The translations under genes and the position numbers were made by a program. The notes below the pieces were generated by a model. It ran no database searches, was not told where the DNA came from, and worked only from the letters and a program-made list of their open reading frames with translations. A stretch of DNA of 50,737 bases, taken from NCBI GenBank assembly GCA_022772985.1, contig JALEZJ010000103.1, forward strand, positions 1 to 50,737. The letters are read 5' to 3'. This DNA is from Erysipelotrichaceae bacterium (GTDB taxonomy: Bacteria > Bacillota_I > Bacilli_A > RF39 > UBA660). Positions 29,905 through 39,183 of the stretch are shown one piece after another; within the stretch, counting starts at the first letter, position 1; every line of letters begins with the position of its first letter.

Positions 29905-30838
29905 TCTTTTTTCCTCCTACTCTTTTATTTTCACTTATTAAAGTCATTTCAATGGTTAGTTGGTTTATTCTTTCAATGATCCGTTTAGCTTTTACTTTTT
30001 CAATTCCTTTGGTAGAAATACTAAAATGTTCTTCTAGATCTTTGATGGTTAGGTTTGATGTAAAGAATGTTGTTAGGCCTTCTTGCATTCGATATTGAAG
30101 TATGGTTCCTAGAACTTCATCTCTACTCCACTCTGTCATTGTTTCTGCTCCAATATCATCTATTAATAATACTTCTGCTTTTTTTATTCTTTTAAATTTT
30201 TCATTATAGGTTTCTGGATCACTAAAGGATTCTTTTAAGCTTCTTAAAAATTCTGGATAATAAATGATGGCTATTTTATGATCTTTTTTGGCTAATTCAT
30301 TTAAGGCTGCAGAGATTAAGTAAGTTTTTCCACATCCAAAATTTCCTGTTAAATATAATCCTTTCATTCCAATTCCTGGTCTATAGTCATCTAAAAACTT
30401 TTTTAGCCATTTGATAATTTGGAAGCGATCAGGATCATCTAAGTCAATATTTTTCATACTTGCTTCTTTGATTTCTTTTGGTACTTCAAATAGATAAATA
30501 TTGCTTTTATATTTGTTTCGTTCATCTAATTCTTTTTTATATTTACAAGGGACATAATCAAAGACTAGATTGCCGTTTAATACTTCTGGATAAAATACAT
30601 ATCCTTTATAAGATGTTTTACATTCTAAAATATTTTTACATTTTTTACATTGTGCTAATTCTTTGGCAGATTCTTCTAGTGATGTTGTATATTTCATGAG
30701 ATAAGTTTTTGGAAGATTTAAAGATGTTACTAATTTTTTAAAGGTAGCATTTTTTTCTAATACAAGGTTATAGTCAGTCTCTAGTTTGGATGGATTATAG
30801 GCATAGTTTTCTTTTATGATATTACTGATACTTTTCAT
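29894..30838 (-). CDS. dnaI: Primosomal protein DnaI (helicase loader)
   Basis: CKKCKNILECKTSYKGY, GMKGLYLTGNFGCGKTYLISAALNELAKK, VLLIDDIGAETMTEWSRDEVLGTILQYRM. Confidence 0.95.
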   Translation of the reverse strand: MKSISNIIKENYAYNPSKLETDYNLVLEKNATFKKLVTSLNLPKTYLMKYTTSLEESAKELAQCKKCKNILECKTSYKGYVFYPEVLNGNLVFDYVPCKYKKELDERNKYKSNIYLFEVPKEIKEASMKNIDLDDPDRFQIIKWLKKFLDDYRPGIGMKGLYLTGNFGCGKTYLISAALNELAKKDHKIAIIYYPEFLRSLKESFSDPETYNEKFKRIKKAEVLLIDDIGAETMTEWSRDEVLGTILQYRMQEGLTTFFTSNLTIKDLEEHFSISTKGIEKVKAKRIIERINQLTIEMTLISENKRVGGKKNEK

Positions 30839-30848
30839 CTTTTCCTCC

Positions 30849-32150
30849 TTATCGATATTCTTTTAGTAAGTCTTGCATCGCTTCTTGTTCTTCTTGAGAT
30901 GCTTGTTGTTTTTCTATTTTTTTATCGAACCAATCTGGGATTTTTTCTTCTTTTACTATCTTTTGTTTCGTTGTAGGAGTGCTGTTATTTTTTCGATATT
31001 TTTTATGTTCTTTTTCAGCTACTCGCATGGCTTCATCTACTGTTTCAATATTTAATCTCATCCATTGTCCTGCGATGGTTTCAGCTAAGTTTCTAGTTAA
31101 TTTGTTATTATTGGTTTTTAAGATATAATCAATTAAAACATTTACAACTCCTGGTTTTAGTCCATAGCTGATGATTAGGTCTTCTGCTAATTTTAAATCT
31201 CTAGTTGTTGGTTCTGAACCATTGTTTTTGCTTTTTAATAATTCATATGGACTGATAGTTTCAAAAGTATAGATCATTTTAGCTCTTTTGGAAGTATCTC
31301 CTACTGGTTCTTTTAGATATTCTGGTTGATTATTATAAACAACACTAGGAAGAAGTCCATGATTATCAAATTGATAAAAATTACGGCAAGTTTTTCTTAA
31401 TTCTTCTTTATTAATGGTACCTCGTTCTGTTATACAAATAGGAATAATATCTTGCATTTTAATTACATCTAGTTGGTAGAGAAAAGATAGTTGTAAAATT
31501 AGTTCTTTGATTTCTTTTGTAAAAATTTTATTTTTATCTAGACTACTCGGAAGGGAATCTGCTAAGAAAGCAAAATCAAAATTAGTATCAATATTTAATT
31601 TTTGAATATTTTTCTTTCTAATATCTTCATTCAATACTTCATAGGAAGTTAATGGGACTGAGGTAAATACTTCTGAAAAAGAGACTGTAATATCTTGATA
31701 ACTAGAGGTATTAATTCTAGGAGTTTTGAAATAATTTTTTAATTTATCATATTCTTTTTTTCCTAAGTTATTATATAAAACAACATTTAGAATAGGATGA
31801 TTAAAGAAATCACTTGCTTTGATTGGAGAATACAACTGATAAATATAGTTATTGATATTTTCTTCTTTAAAGAAGGTCTTTAAAAGGCCAATTGCTTCTA
31901 ATTTTTGTCTTGCTTCTAGGATTTCGGTTAACGATATTTGCATGTTTGTTACTAGATGGTGATGGGTATATTCTGTACTCATTAATTCCATTTTATCTAA
32001 GTCTGACCATAAAGAAAAATATAGCATAATGGAAAGAGGTCCGATGATTGGTTGGTATAACATGGTTAATATGTTTCTGTCTTCTGCTGTAATAATACTT
32101 TTATTTACAACAATATAAGTGTCCGCTGGGGAGATATTTAATTCTTTCAT
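30849..32150 (-). CDS. dnaB: Replication initiation/membrane attachment protein DnaB (Firmicutes primosome)
   Basis: 433 aa directly upstream of dnaI; ILTMLYQPIIGPLSIMLYFSLWSDL; DnaD-like C-terminal domain LKLAEDLIISYGLKPGVVNVLIDYILKTNNNKL. Confidence 0.92.
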   Translation of the reverse strand: MKELNISPADTYIVVNKSIITAEDRNILTMLYQPIIGPLSIMLYFSLWSDLDKMELMSTEYTHHHLVTNMQISLTEILEARQKLEAIGLLKTFFKEENINNYIYQLYSPIKASDFFNHPILNVVLYNNLGKKEYDKLKNYFKTPRINTSSYQDITVSFSEVFTSVPLTSYEVLNEDIRKKNIQKLNIDTNFDFAFLADSLPSSLDKNKIFTKEIKELILQLSFLYQLDVIKMQDIIPICITERGTINKEELRKTCRNFYQFDNHGLLPSVVYNNQPEYLKEPVGDTSKRAKMIYTFETISPYELLKSKNNGSEPTTRDLKLAEDLIISYGLKPGVVNVLIDYILKTNNNKLTRNLAETIAGQWMRLNIETVDEAMRVAEKEHKKYRKNNSTPTTKQKIVKEEKIPDWFDKKIEKQQASQEEQEAMQDLLKEYR

Positions 32151-32234
32151 ACAACCACTGTCCTCTTAAATACATTTTATAATAAATAAGGGGAAAAGTA
32201 AAGGGAAATTGATGGGTTTTAAAATAGTAAAAAA

Positions 32235-32253
32235 AGGAACGTTTTAGGTTCCT
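32235..32253 (-). terminator. Intrinsic terminator after the 563-aa ORF
   Basis: AGGAAC-CTAAAAC-GTTCCT followed by TTTTTTTACT on the minus strand. Confidence 0.8.
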
Positions 32254-32299
32254 AGAGTCGTTTAAAATACTTATTTTTTTCTTTTCTTTTTAGAGATAA

Positions 32300-33991
32300 T
32301 TATTTTTTAGATATCGTGTTTTCTTTTATTTTTCTTTTTACTTTGTTTAGTTCTTGGTTGTTTGAGGCTGGTAAATATTTTAATTCTTCTAATAGATTGT
32401 TTTGAAGAATTTCATGATTATTTTCTATTAAAGAAAGTGTTTGATTTAGTTCATATAATTCTTTTTCTAATTCTATTTGTTCTTCTTTTTGTTTTTGAAG
32501 TGATTCTATTGCTGTTTTTATACATCTAAGACGAATTTGGAATCTGTTGTTTAATAAAAATATTTCTAGACTTAATGCTCCCACCTCACTTATTGCTAAT
32601 AGGATTCCATATAATAAGTTATTTTGTTTTTGATAAATATTATCTAAATCATAATGAATTTCTGTAATTATGTATTGTGGTTCTTGATATACGTCTTCTA
32701 TATGTATATAGTCAGATTTTTCTTCTGTTACAGAGGGAGTATAGTCTTCTAAATTGATAGAAGCATAATCTCTTATATCTTCATAATTTAGAGAACTAAG
32801 ATCATAAGTTAATACTTCTTGATAGTAATCGTGAGATAATAATCCGTTTTCTTCTGTTTCTTTATCGTACCAAGGATTATATTGTTTTAGTATTCTACTA
32901 TCTGTTAATGTTAATATCCTTTTTAACCATATTTCCTTTTGTTCTTTCTTTACTTCGTCTTTATTTATATCATAAGTTGTTTTATGTTCGGAAACATAAT
33001 TTATAGTAGATACTTTTTTTGAAATAGCGTTTGCACCTATCATAGTTGTAATTACTAGAGCTAGTTGACCTATTATTAATGTTATATGTCTTATTAGATG
33101 ATTTTGGATTCTTTTTTTATTTATGCTTACTTCTTCTAGTTCTTTTTCTAAATTATTTTTTCTTATCTTTTTGTCTTTTATTTCCTTTTGTTGTTGTTCT
33201 AGATCTTGAACTTGGATTACTAATTTTTTTTCTAAAGTAGATAAATCTTTTTTATGATTATGAAATTTTAATAAATTTAATAATTCATCATCTAAAAAAT
33301 TATTATCGAGTCCTTTTGTTTTTAATTCATTATAACGTATTTTTATTTTTTCATTTTCATTTTTGGATAAATCTAGTGATTGGATTTCTTCTAATAAGTA
33401 TTTTTCTACATTAATTGTATTTAGATCACTTTTTTTGACTTCCTCTAATAATATACTTTTTCTTTTATAAATTAATTCTAGTTTTATTACTTGATATGTT
33501 AACTTATAAATCTGGTTTGCTAAGTATTCTTTTGATTTATCAATATTTTTTATAGAAAATAACAAACTTATCATTAATTCAATTGTAATAGTTAAGTTTT
33601 CTTCTGTTACGTCTTTTATTCTATTTTTTATTGTTTTCATATTATTATCTATTTCATGATAAAAGCCATCTTTTTTGATAGCATTATTATATTCTTCTTG
33701 GATTAGATTTTTTACTTTATCAAGTTTTGTAATCGCATTTCTATAGCACCATTCTATTCTTCCATCTTTTAATAAGTTATTGGTTAATTCTTCAGCACTT
33801 AAATTTTGATAAGATTCATCAATAGACTGCATCAGTTCTTGTTCTATTTTTGTTAGAATTAATTCTATTTTAGAGGTATCATTTCCTAGTTCTTGAATTA
33901 GTTTTAAATATTTTTTTATTTCTAATTTCTCTTTTAAATAGATTAATTTTTGTTCTTCTGTGATAGTCATTATCATCATCCTATTCTTCAT
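32300..33991 (-). CDS. Coiled-coil protein with two TM segments, paralog of the adjacent gene
   Basis: 563 aa; long N-terminal coiled coil, TM (HITLIIGQLALVITTMIGANAI), ~130-aa loop, second TM (LLYGILLAISEVGALSLEIFLL), C-terminal coiled coil. True start may be a downstream ATG (MTITEEQKL). Confidence 0.85.
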   Translation of the reverse strand: MKNRMMIMTITEEQKLIYLKEKLEIKKYLKLIQELGNDTSKIELILTKIEQELMQSIDESYQNLSAEELTNNLLKDGRIEWCYRNAITKLDKVKNLIQEEYNNAIKKDGFYHEIDNNMKTIKNRIKDVTEENLTITIELMISLLFSIKNIDKSKEYLANQIYKLTYQVIKLELIYKRKSILLEEVKKSDLNTINVEKYLLEEIQSLDLSKNENEKIKIRYNELKTKGLDNNFLDDELLNLLKFHNHKKDLSTLEKKLVIQVQDLEQQQKEIKDKKIRKNNLEKELEEVSINKKRIQNHLIRHITLIIGQLALVITTMIGANAISKKVSTINYVSEHKTTYDINKDEVKKEQKEIWLKRILTLTDSRILKQYNPWYDKETEENGLLSHDYYQEVLTYDLSSLNYEDIRDYASINLEDYTPSVTEEKSDYIHIEDVYQEPQYIITEIHYDLDNIYQKQNNLLYGILLAISEVGALSLEIFLLNNRFQIRLRCIKTAIESLQKQKEEQIELEKELYELNQTLSLIENNHEILQNNLLEELKYLPASNNQELNKVKRKIKENTISKK

Positions 33992-35615
33992 CTTCGTCGT
34001 TTTCTTGATTATTTTTTAATTTTTTCATTCGTTTTTTTATTGAATTATTTTCTTTTATTGCTACTGGAAGTTCGTTATATTCTTTTAGAATATTTTCTTT
34101 TAATTCTTGATATTGGATTAATAAATCTTCTAAATTTTTACTTTGTTCTAATAATTGTTGTTTTGCTTGTTTCAGTTCTTGTTTTGTTTGTTTTGTTTCT
34201 TTTTTTAAAGATGAAAAACTTTTTTTTATGACAGTAATTAATATTAATAAATCTAATATACTTAAAATAATCGCTTCTATTGTGAGACTTATGAGTAATT
34301 TTTTTTGACTTGGTTCTTCATGAGTATTTTCTAAATCTTGGACGACTTTTTTTATTTCATAAATATTTCCTATATATAAGTCTTCTTCTGCTACTTGTTC
34401 TTTTTCGTCTATCTCACTTGATATCGTAATTTCTTGATCTAATAATTCTTTGTTTAGATAATCCATGATATTGTCATACTCTATATTAGTAGCATCATAG
34501 GTATAAATTTCTCTTGTATATGTATCTCTGAAATAGCCTGGTTCTATCCATGGTAAATATTCTGTAATGATAGTTTTATTTGGTGTTTCTCCTAAATAGG
34601 AAGTTTCTTTTTCTATTTTTCCTGTTTGGGAATTATATGTTTCAGTGGTCGTTTGATAAGTTTTATCTACTGCAAGTGATTCTGTTAATTTATACAATCC
34701 TAGTGCTGATGCTGATACAGAAATGAAATTTCCTAATAAGAATAGACTTTTCTTTAATTTCTTTCTTTTGTAATATTTTCTTTGATCTAATAGTTCTTGC
34801 ATTTTTTTGGAAATATTTTCATTTTCTTTTTGAACACTTTTAATTTTAGTATCCTTTATTTCTACAATTGTACATTTATCTAAAAATGTTTCTTTTTTCT
34901 TATCAAATAGTTCTTCATTATTAATAAGAGATAATAACTTTAAAAATTCCGTTTCTAAAAATAGTGAATTATCAAGGCCTTTCTTTTTAATTTCTAAATA
35001 TTTTTGATGAAGTTCTTTATATATATTTGAATTTAGATCAATTGATTTTAGATCTTTTTCTATGTAACTACAGATATATGAACTACTAATGGAATTTTCT
35101 TTCATATAAGTTAATAATTCTTCTTTGGTGCTATAAAGGGATTCTAGTTTTAAAATTTGATAGGCTACATAATAGACTTTTTCTACTATATTTTCTTCTA
35201 GTTCATAATCTACTTGACTTGTTTCATTTATCTGTTTTATTAGTGTTTTAGCTTCTTTTATATAATTTGTTATGTTTTCTTCTGTTGCTTCTGTTAATTT
35301 TTCTTCTAGGGCTATACTTGCATAATATATCTTATAATATAAGTTATATTCTTGCTTTAAAAATTGGATTTCTCTGTTTAGTTTTTTTATGGCTTTTTCG
35401 TGAGTTTGAATCAATGTATCACTTAAAAAGGTATTTGTTTCTAAATTTTCAAATAAGTTATAATTATTCTTATTGGCTAAATCTACTATTTTTTCAATAG
35501 CTTCTACTTCTTTTTCTATTTTACTAGTATTAAAATCTATTTCTTTTATTTTTTTTATTAATGATTTGATTTCTTTTAGTTTAGATTGATATTCTATTGA
35601 TTTATCTTGATTCAT
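33981..35615 (-). CDS. Coiled-coil protein with two TM segments, paralog of the adjacent gene
   Basis: 544 aa; same architecture; YLPWIEPGYFRDTYTREIYTYDATNIEYDNIMDYLN aligns with YNPWYDKETEENGLLSHDYYQEVLTYDLSSLNYEDIRDYA in the neighbour. Confidence 0.87.
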   Translation of the reverse strand: MNQDKSIEYQSKLKEIKSLIKKIKEIDFNTSKIEKEVEAIEKIVDLANKNNYNLFENLETNTFLSDTLIQTHEKAIKKLNREIQFLKQEYNLYYKIYYASIALEEKLTEATEENITNYIKEAKTLIKQINETSQVDYELEENIVEKVYYVAYQILKLESLYSTKEELLTYMKENSISSSYICSYIEKDLKSIDLNSNIYKELHQKYLEIKKKGLDNSLFLETEFLKLLSLINNEELFDKKKETFLDKCTIVEIKDTKIKSVQKENENISKKMQELLDQRKYYKRKKLKKSLFLLGNFISVSASALGLYKLTESLAVDKTYQTTTETYNSQTGKIEKETSYLGETPNKTIITEYLPWIEPGYFRDTYTREIYTYDATNIEYDNIMDYLNKELLDQEITISSEIDEKEQVAEEDLYIGNIYEIKKVVQDLENTHEEPSQKKLLISLTIEAIILSILDLLILITVIKKSFSSLKKETKQTKQELKQAKQQLLEQSKNLEDLLIQYQELKENILKEYNELPVAIKENNSIKKRMKKLKNNQENDEDEE

Positions 35616-35838
35616 TGTAATTCTCCTTTAGTTATTTATTATAAACTGAATGACTTTTTTCTTATTTTTATTTTTTATATTCTTTTTTCAATATTTACTT
35701 TTTTTCTTTTGTAATTTTGATATTAATTCAGCTAATATTATCAAATTTCTTAATATTACTGGTTAAAAAGATTTTTTATTTTCTTTCAGTCTTTCTTACA
35801 ATATACTATAATTTTTTATAAATTTTTTTGTGATTTTT

Positions 35839-35867
35839 ATTATAGTAACCATTTCTTTTTTTGTCAA
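35839..35867 (-). promoter_or_regulatory. Consensus sigma-A promoter of the coiled-coil gene pair
   Basis: TTGACA-N17-TATAAT on the minus strand, about 215 nt upstream of the ATG at 35615. Confidence 0.8.
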
Positions 35868-35943
35868 TGGAATTGGAGTTTCTTTTATTTTCATTATGAT
35901 ACAAAAAAAGGAAAATTTTATTTTTCAGTATTTTAATAAAAAA

Positions 35944-35973
35944 AATAAGATAGTTATTAGATTCTATCTTATT
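35944..35973 (-). terminator. aspS intrinsic terminator overlapping the stop codon
   Basis: Perfect 10-bp stem AATAAGATAG-N10-CTATCTTATT followed by TTTTTTTATT on the minus strand; aspS TAG (35964-35966) is in the stem. Confidence 0.85.
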
Positions 35974-37709
35974 TTAATATGTAATTCTCTTAATTGTTGT
36001 TCTGTTAATTCAGAAGGGGATCCCATTAAATTATCAATACCACTGGCACTTGTTGGAAATGCTTGAACTTCTCTTAAGTTATCTACATCGTTTAATAGCA
36101 TTACCATTCGATCAATTCCAGGTGCCATTCCTCCATGAGGGGGAGCTCCATATTGGAAGGCATTATATAATGATTTGAATCTTTCTTTTACAACTTCTTT
36201 ATTGTATCCTACTTTTTCGAAGGCTAACTCTAAGCATTCTAAATCGTAATTTCTTAAAGCACCACTAGACATTTCATAGCCATTGCAGACGAAGTCATAT
36301 TGATAGGCTAAGATGTTATCTAAAATTTCTGTTTCAATAGCTTGTTTTCCACCTTTTGGCATGCTAAATGGGTTATGACAGAAATCATATTTTTTCTCTT
36401 CTTCATTATATTCAAACATTGGAAAATCATTAATAATACAAAATTCAAATTTATTTTTATCAATTAGATTACATTTGTTTCCTAAATAAGTTCTTATTTG
36501 TCCTGCGTATTTGGTAGCTAGTTTTTCTTTTTTATTAGCAATAAAGAATAAGACACTATTTGTTTTCAAGTTTGTTTCTTTAATTAGGTTTTCTCTTTCT
36601 TCTTTTGTCGAGAATTTGTCAATTGGTCCTTTTAGGGATCCATCTTCTATTAATGTTACATATCCAATTCCTGGCATTCCAATACTTGTTGCATAATCAA
36701 CTATTTCATTAAACCAACTATTTGAATTTGTTCCTATATCATCTACTTTAATGGCTCTAATAGTTGCTTTTTGAAATGGTTTAAATGTGGTTTCTTCAAA
36801 AAGTTTTGTAATATCCATAATTTCTAATGGATTTCTTAAATCAGGTTTATCTGTTCCATATTTTAGCATTGCTTCTTTATAGCAAATTCTTTTGAATGGT
36901 TTAGGAGATACTTCTTTCTCTGAAAAATGTGTAAAGATGTCATAGAAGATTTCTTCTCCTACTCTATAGATGTCTTCTTCTTCTACGAAAGCCATTTCAA
37001 AATCTAATTGATAGAATTCCATAGTTCTATCTGCTCTTGAATCTTCATCTCTAAAACATGGAGCAATTTGATAGTATTTATCTACTCCACCTACCATTAA
37101 AAGTTCTTTATAAATTTGTGGGGCTTGAGGTAGGGCATAAAATTTACCTGGATATTTTCTAGATGGAATTACAAAATCTCTAGCACCTTCTGGGGATGAA
37201 GCCGTAATGATTGGAGTTTGGACTTCTAAGAATCCTAAACTATCCATTTTGTTTCTAATAAATTTTAACAGTTCTGCTCTTTTTTGAATATTATTTCTAA
37301 CACGCTTATTTCTTAAATCTAGGTAACGATACTTTAGTCTAAGTTCTTCTGATACTAAATTAGATGTTTTAATTTCAAATGGTAAGACATTTACAGATTT
37401 ACTTAATACTTCTATTTTATTTACTAATAGTTCTATAGTTCCTGTTTTTAAGTTTGGATTATAATCTTCTTTGTCTCTTTTTCTGACAGTTCCGGTTACT
37501 GTTACAGTGGACTCTTTAGTAAGTCCTTGAAACATTCCGTCATCATTACTTACTAATTGGATGGTTCCTGTTTCATCTCTTAAATCTAAGAAAATAATTC
37601 CACCGTGATCACGGATATTTTCTATCCAACCTGATAAAGTTAAATTTTTATCTATATCTTTTTCTGTAATAGTACCACAGTAACTATTTCTATATTTGTT
37701 TGTTTGCAT
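35964..37709 (-). CDS. aspS: Aspartate--tRNA ligase
   Basis: YRNSYCGTITEKDIDKNLTLSGWIENIRDHGGIIFLDLRD, FREDESRADRTMEFYQLD-type motif 2, GAPPHGGMAPGIDRMVMLL. Confidence 0.98.
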   Translation of the reverse strand: MQTNKYRNSYCGTITEKDIDKNLTLSGWIENIRDHGGIIFLDLRDETGTIQLVSNDDGMFQGLTKESTVTVTGTVRKRDKEDYNPNLKTGTIELLVNKIEVLSKSVNVLPFEIKTSNLVSEELRLKYRYLDLRNKRVRNNIQKRAELLKFIRNKMDSLGFLEVQTPIITASSPEGARDFVIPSRKYPGKFYALPQAPQIYKELLMVGGVDKYYQIAPCFRDEDSRADRTMEFYQLDFEMAFVEEEDIYRVGEEIFYDIFTHFSEKEVSPKPFKRICYKEAMLKYGTDKPDLRNPLEIMDITKLFEETTFKPFQKATIRAIKVDDIGTNSNSWFNEIVDYATSIGMPGIGYVTLIEDGSLKGPIDKFSTKEERENLIKETNLKTNSVLFFIANKKEKLATKYAGQIRTYLGNKCNLIDKNKFEFCIINDFPMFEYNEEEKKYDFCHNPFSMPKGGKQAIETEILDNILAYQYDFVCNGYEMSSGALRNYDLECLELAFEKVGYNKEVVKERFKSLYNAFQYGAPPHGGMAPGIDRMVMLLNDVDNLREVQAFPTSASGIDNLMGSPSELTEQQLRELHIKIR

Positions 37710-37725
37710 GTGGATTCCTCCTTTT

Positions 37726-39183
37726 TTAGTTTTTTTCTAATTCTTGTTTTAATATTTTAGCAGTAAGTGCTGGATTTGCTTTTCCTCTTGTTTTTTTCAT
37801 GACTTGTCCAACAAAATAATCAAATAGTTTTGGGTTTTTCTTGTATGCTTCTAATTGAGGCTGATTTTCAGAGATTACTTCATCAATAATACTAGTTAGT
37901 TCTTTTTCGTCTGTAATTTGCGTAATTCCTAGTTCACTTACTAGTTTGACTGGGTCTTTTTCTTCTTCAAGGGCTTTCGTTAATACTTCTTTAGCTTGTT
38001 TGATTGAAATTTTATTTCCTTCTACTAAATCAATTAGTCCTTTTAACATTTTAGGAGTTAAGAATAACTCTTTGATACTAAGTTCCATTTTATTGATATG
38101 TCCTAAGATGATGCTGTTTAACCAATTTGCGACACTTTGTGGATTAGCTCCTAGAGAAATAGTTTCTTCAAAGTAGTCGGCTAATGGTTTTTCTTTTACT
38201 AATATTTTGGCATCTCTTGGAGTGATGTTATAGTCGTTTATATATTTTTCTTTTCTTTCACTAGCTAGTGGTGGAATAGATGATTTTATTTCTTCTAGCC
38301 AACTTTTATCTAATTTAAATTTTGGAATGTTTGGTTCTACAAAATATTTATAATCAATGGCATCTACTTTACTTCTCATATAAATGGTTGTTCCTGATTC
38401 TTCATCAAAGCGTCTTGTTTGTTGTTCCATTTTCTCATAGGTTCCATCTTCTTTTGCTTCTATTTGGCGATTTATTTCATAATTAATGGCATCTCTGACT
38501 CCACCAAAAGAGTTTACATTTTTAATTTCTACTTTTGTTCCCCAGTTTTTAGGGTCAGCTGCATCTAAGCCTTCTTCCATAATAGAAACATTGACATCAC
38601 ATCTAATTTGGCCTTTTTTAGAATCCGCTTCTGAAATACCGGCATATTGATAGATAGAACGCATAGTTTCTAGAAAAGCTACTGCTTCATCGGCACTATG
38701 AAAGTCTGGCTCTGTTACTAATTCTAGTAGTGGTACGCCTGCGCGATTATAGTTGATGGTAGTAGTATCTTCATGATGCGTAGAAGAAGCTGCATCTTCT
38801 TCTAGGTGAATATTGTTTACTCTAACTGTTTTTATTTCATCATTGCATTCATAAGATAGTTTTCCATAAATTCCAACTGGAGTAGGTTTTGTTTCTTGAG
38901 TAATTTGAAAGCCTTTTGGTAAGTCTGGATAATAGTAATTTTTTCTTTCAAAATAGATATATTCTGGTTGCTTGCAATTTAAGATAAGACTTGCCATTAA
39001 AGCTTTTCTTACAGCTTCCTTATTTACTACTGGAAGAGTTCCTGGAAAAGCCATGTCTACTGGTCTTATATTACTATTTGGAATGTCGTTATATGAATTT
39101 TCAGCTGTTGAAAAAACTTTTGTTTTTGTTTCACTTATTTCACAGTGCATTTCTAGGCCAATTAATGCTTTATATTTAGTCAT
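37726..39183 (-). CDS. gatB: Asp/Glu-tRNA amidotransferase subunit B
   Basis: YKALIGLEMHCEISETKTKVFSTAENSYND, YYYPDLPKGFQITQ, RAGVPLLELVTEPD. Confidence 0.98.
   Translation of the reverse strand: MTKYKALIGLEMHCEISETKTKVFSTAENSYNDIPNSNIRPVDMAFPGTLPVVNKEAVRKALMASLILNCKQPEYIYFERKNYYYPDLPKGFQITQETKPTPVGIYGKLSYECNDEIKTVRVNNIHLEEDAASSTHHEDTTTINYNRAGVPLLELVTEPDFHSADEAVAFLETMRSIYQYAGISEADSKKGQIRCDVNVSIMEEGLDAADPKNWGTKVEIKNVNSFGGVRDAINYEINRQIEAKEDGTYEKMEQQTRRFDEESGTTIYMRSKVDAIDYKYFVEPNIPKFKLDKSWLEEIKSSIPPLASERKEKYINDYNITPRDAKILVKEKPLADYFEETISLGANPQSVANWLNSIILGHINKMELSIKELFLTPKMLKGLIDLVEGNKISIKQAKEVLTKALEEEKDPVKLVSELGITQITDEKELTSIIDEVISENQPQLEAYKKNPKLFDYFVGQVMKKTRGKANPALTAKILKQELEKN

Noticed and set aside
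35830-36066. Plus-strand 78-aa ORF with hydrophobic N-terminus
   Set aside because: Second half is antisense to aspS and crosses its terminator; the first half covers the promoter of the coiled-coil pair; no RBS.
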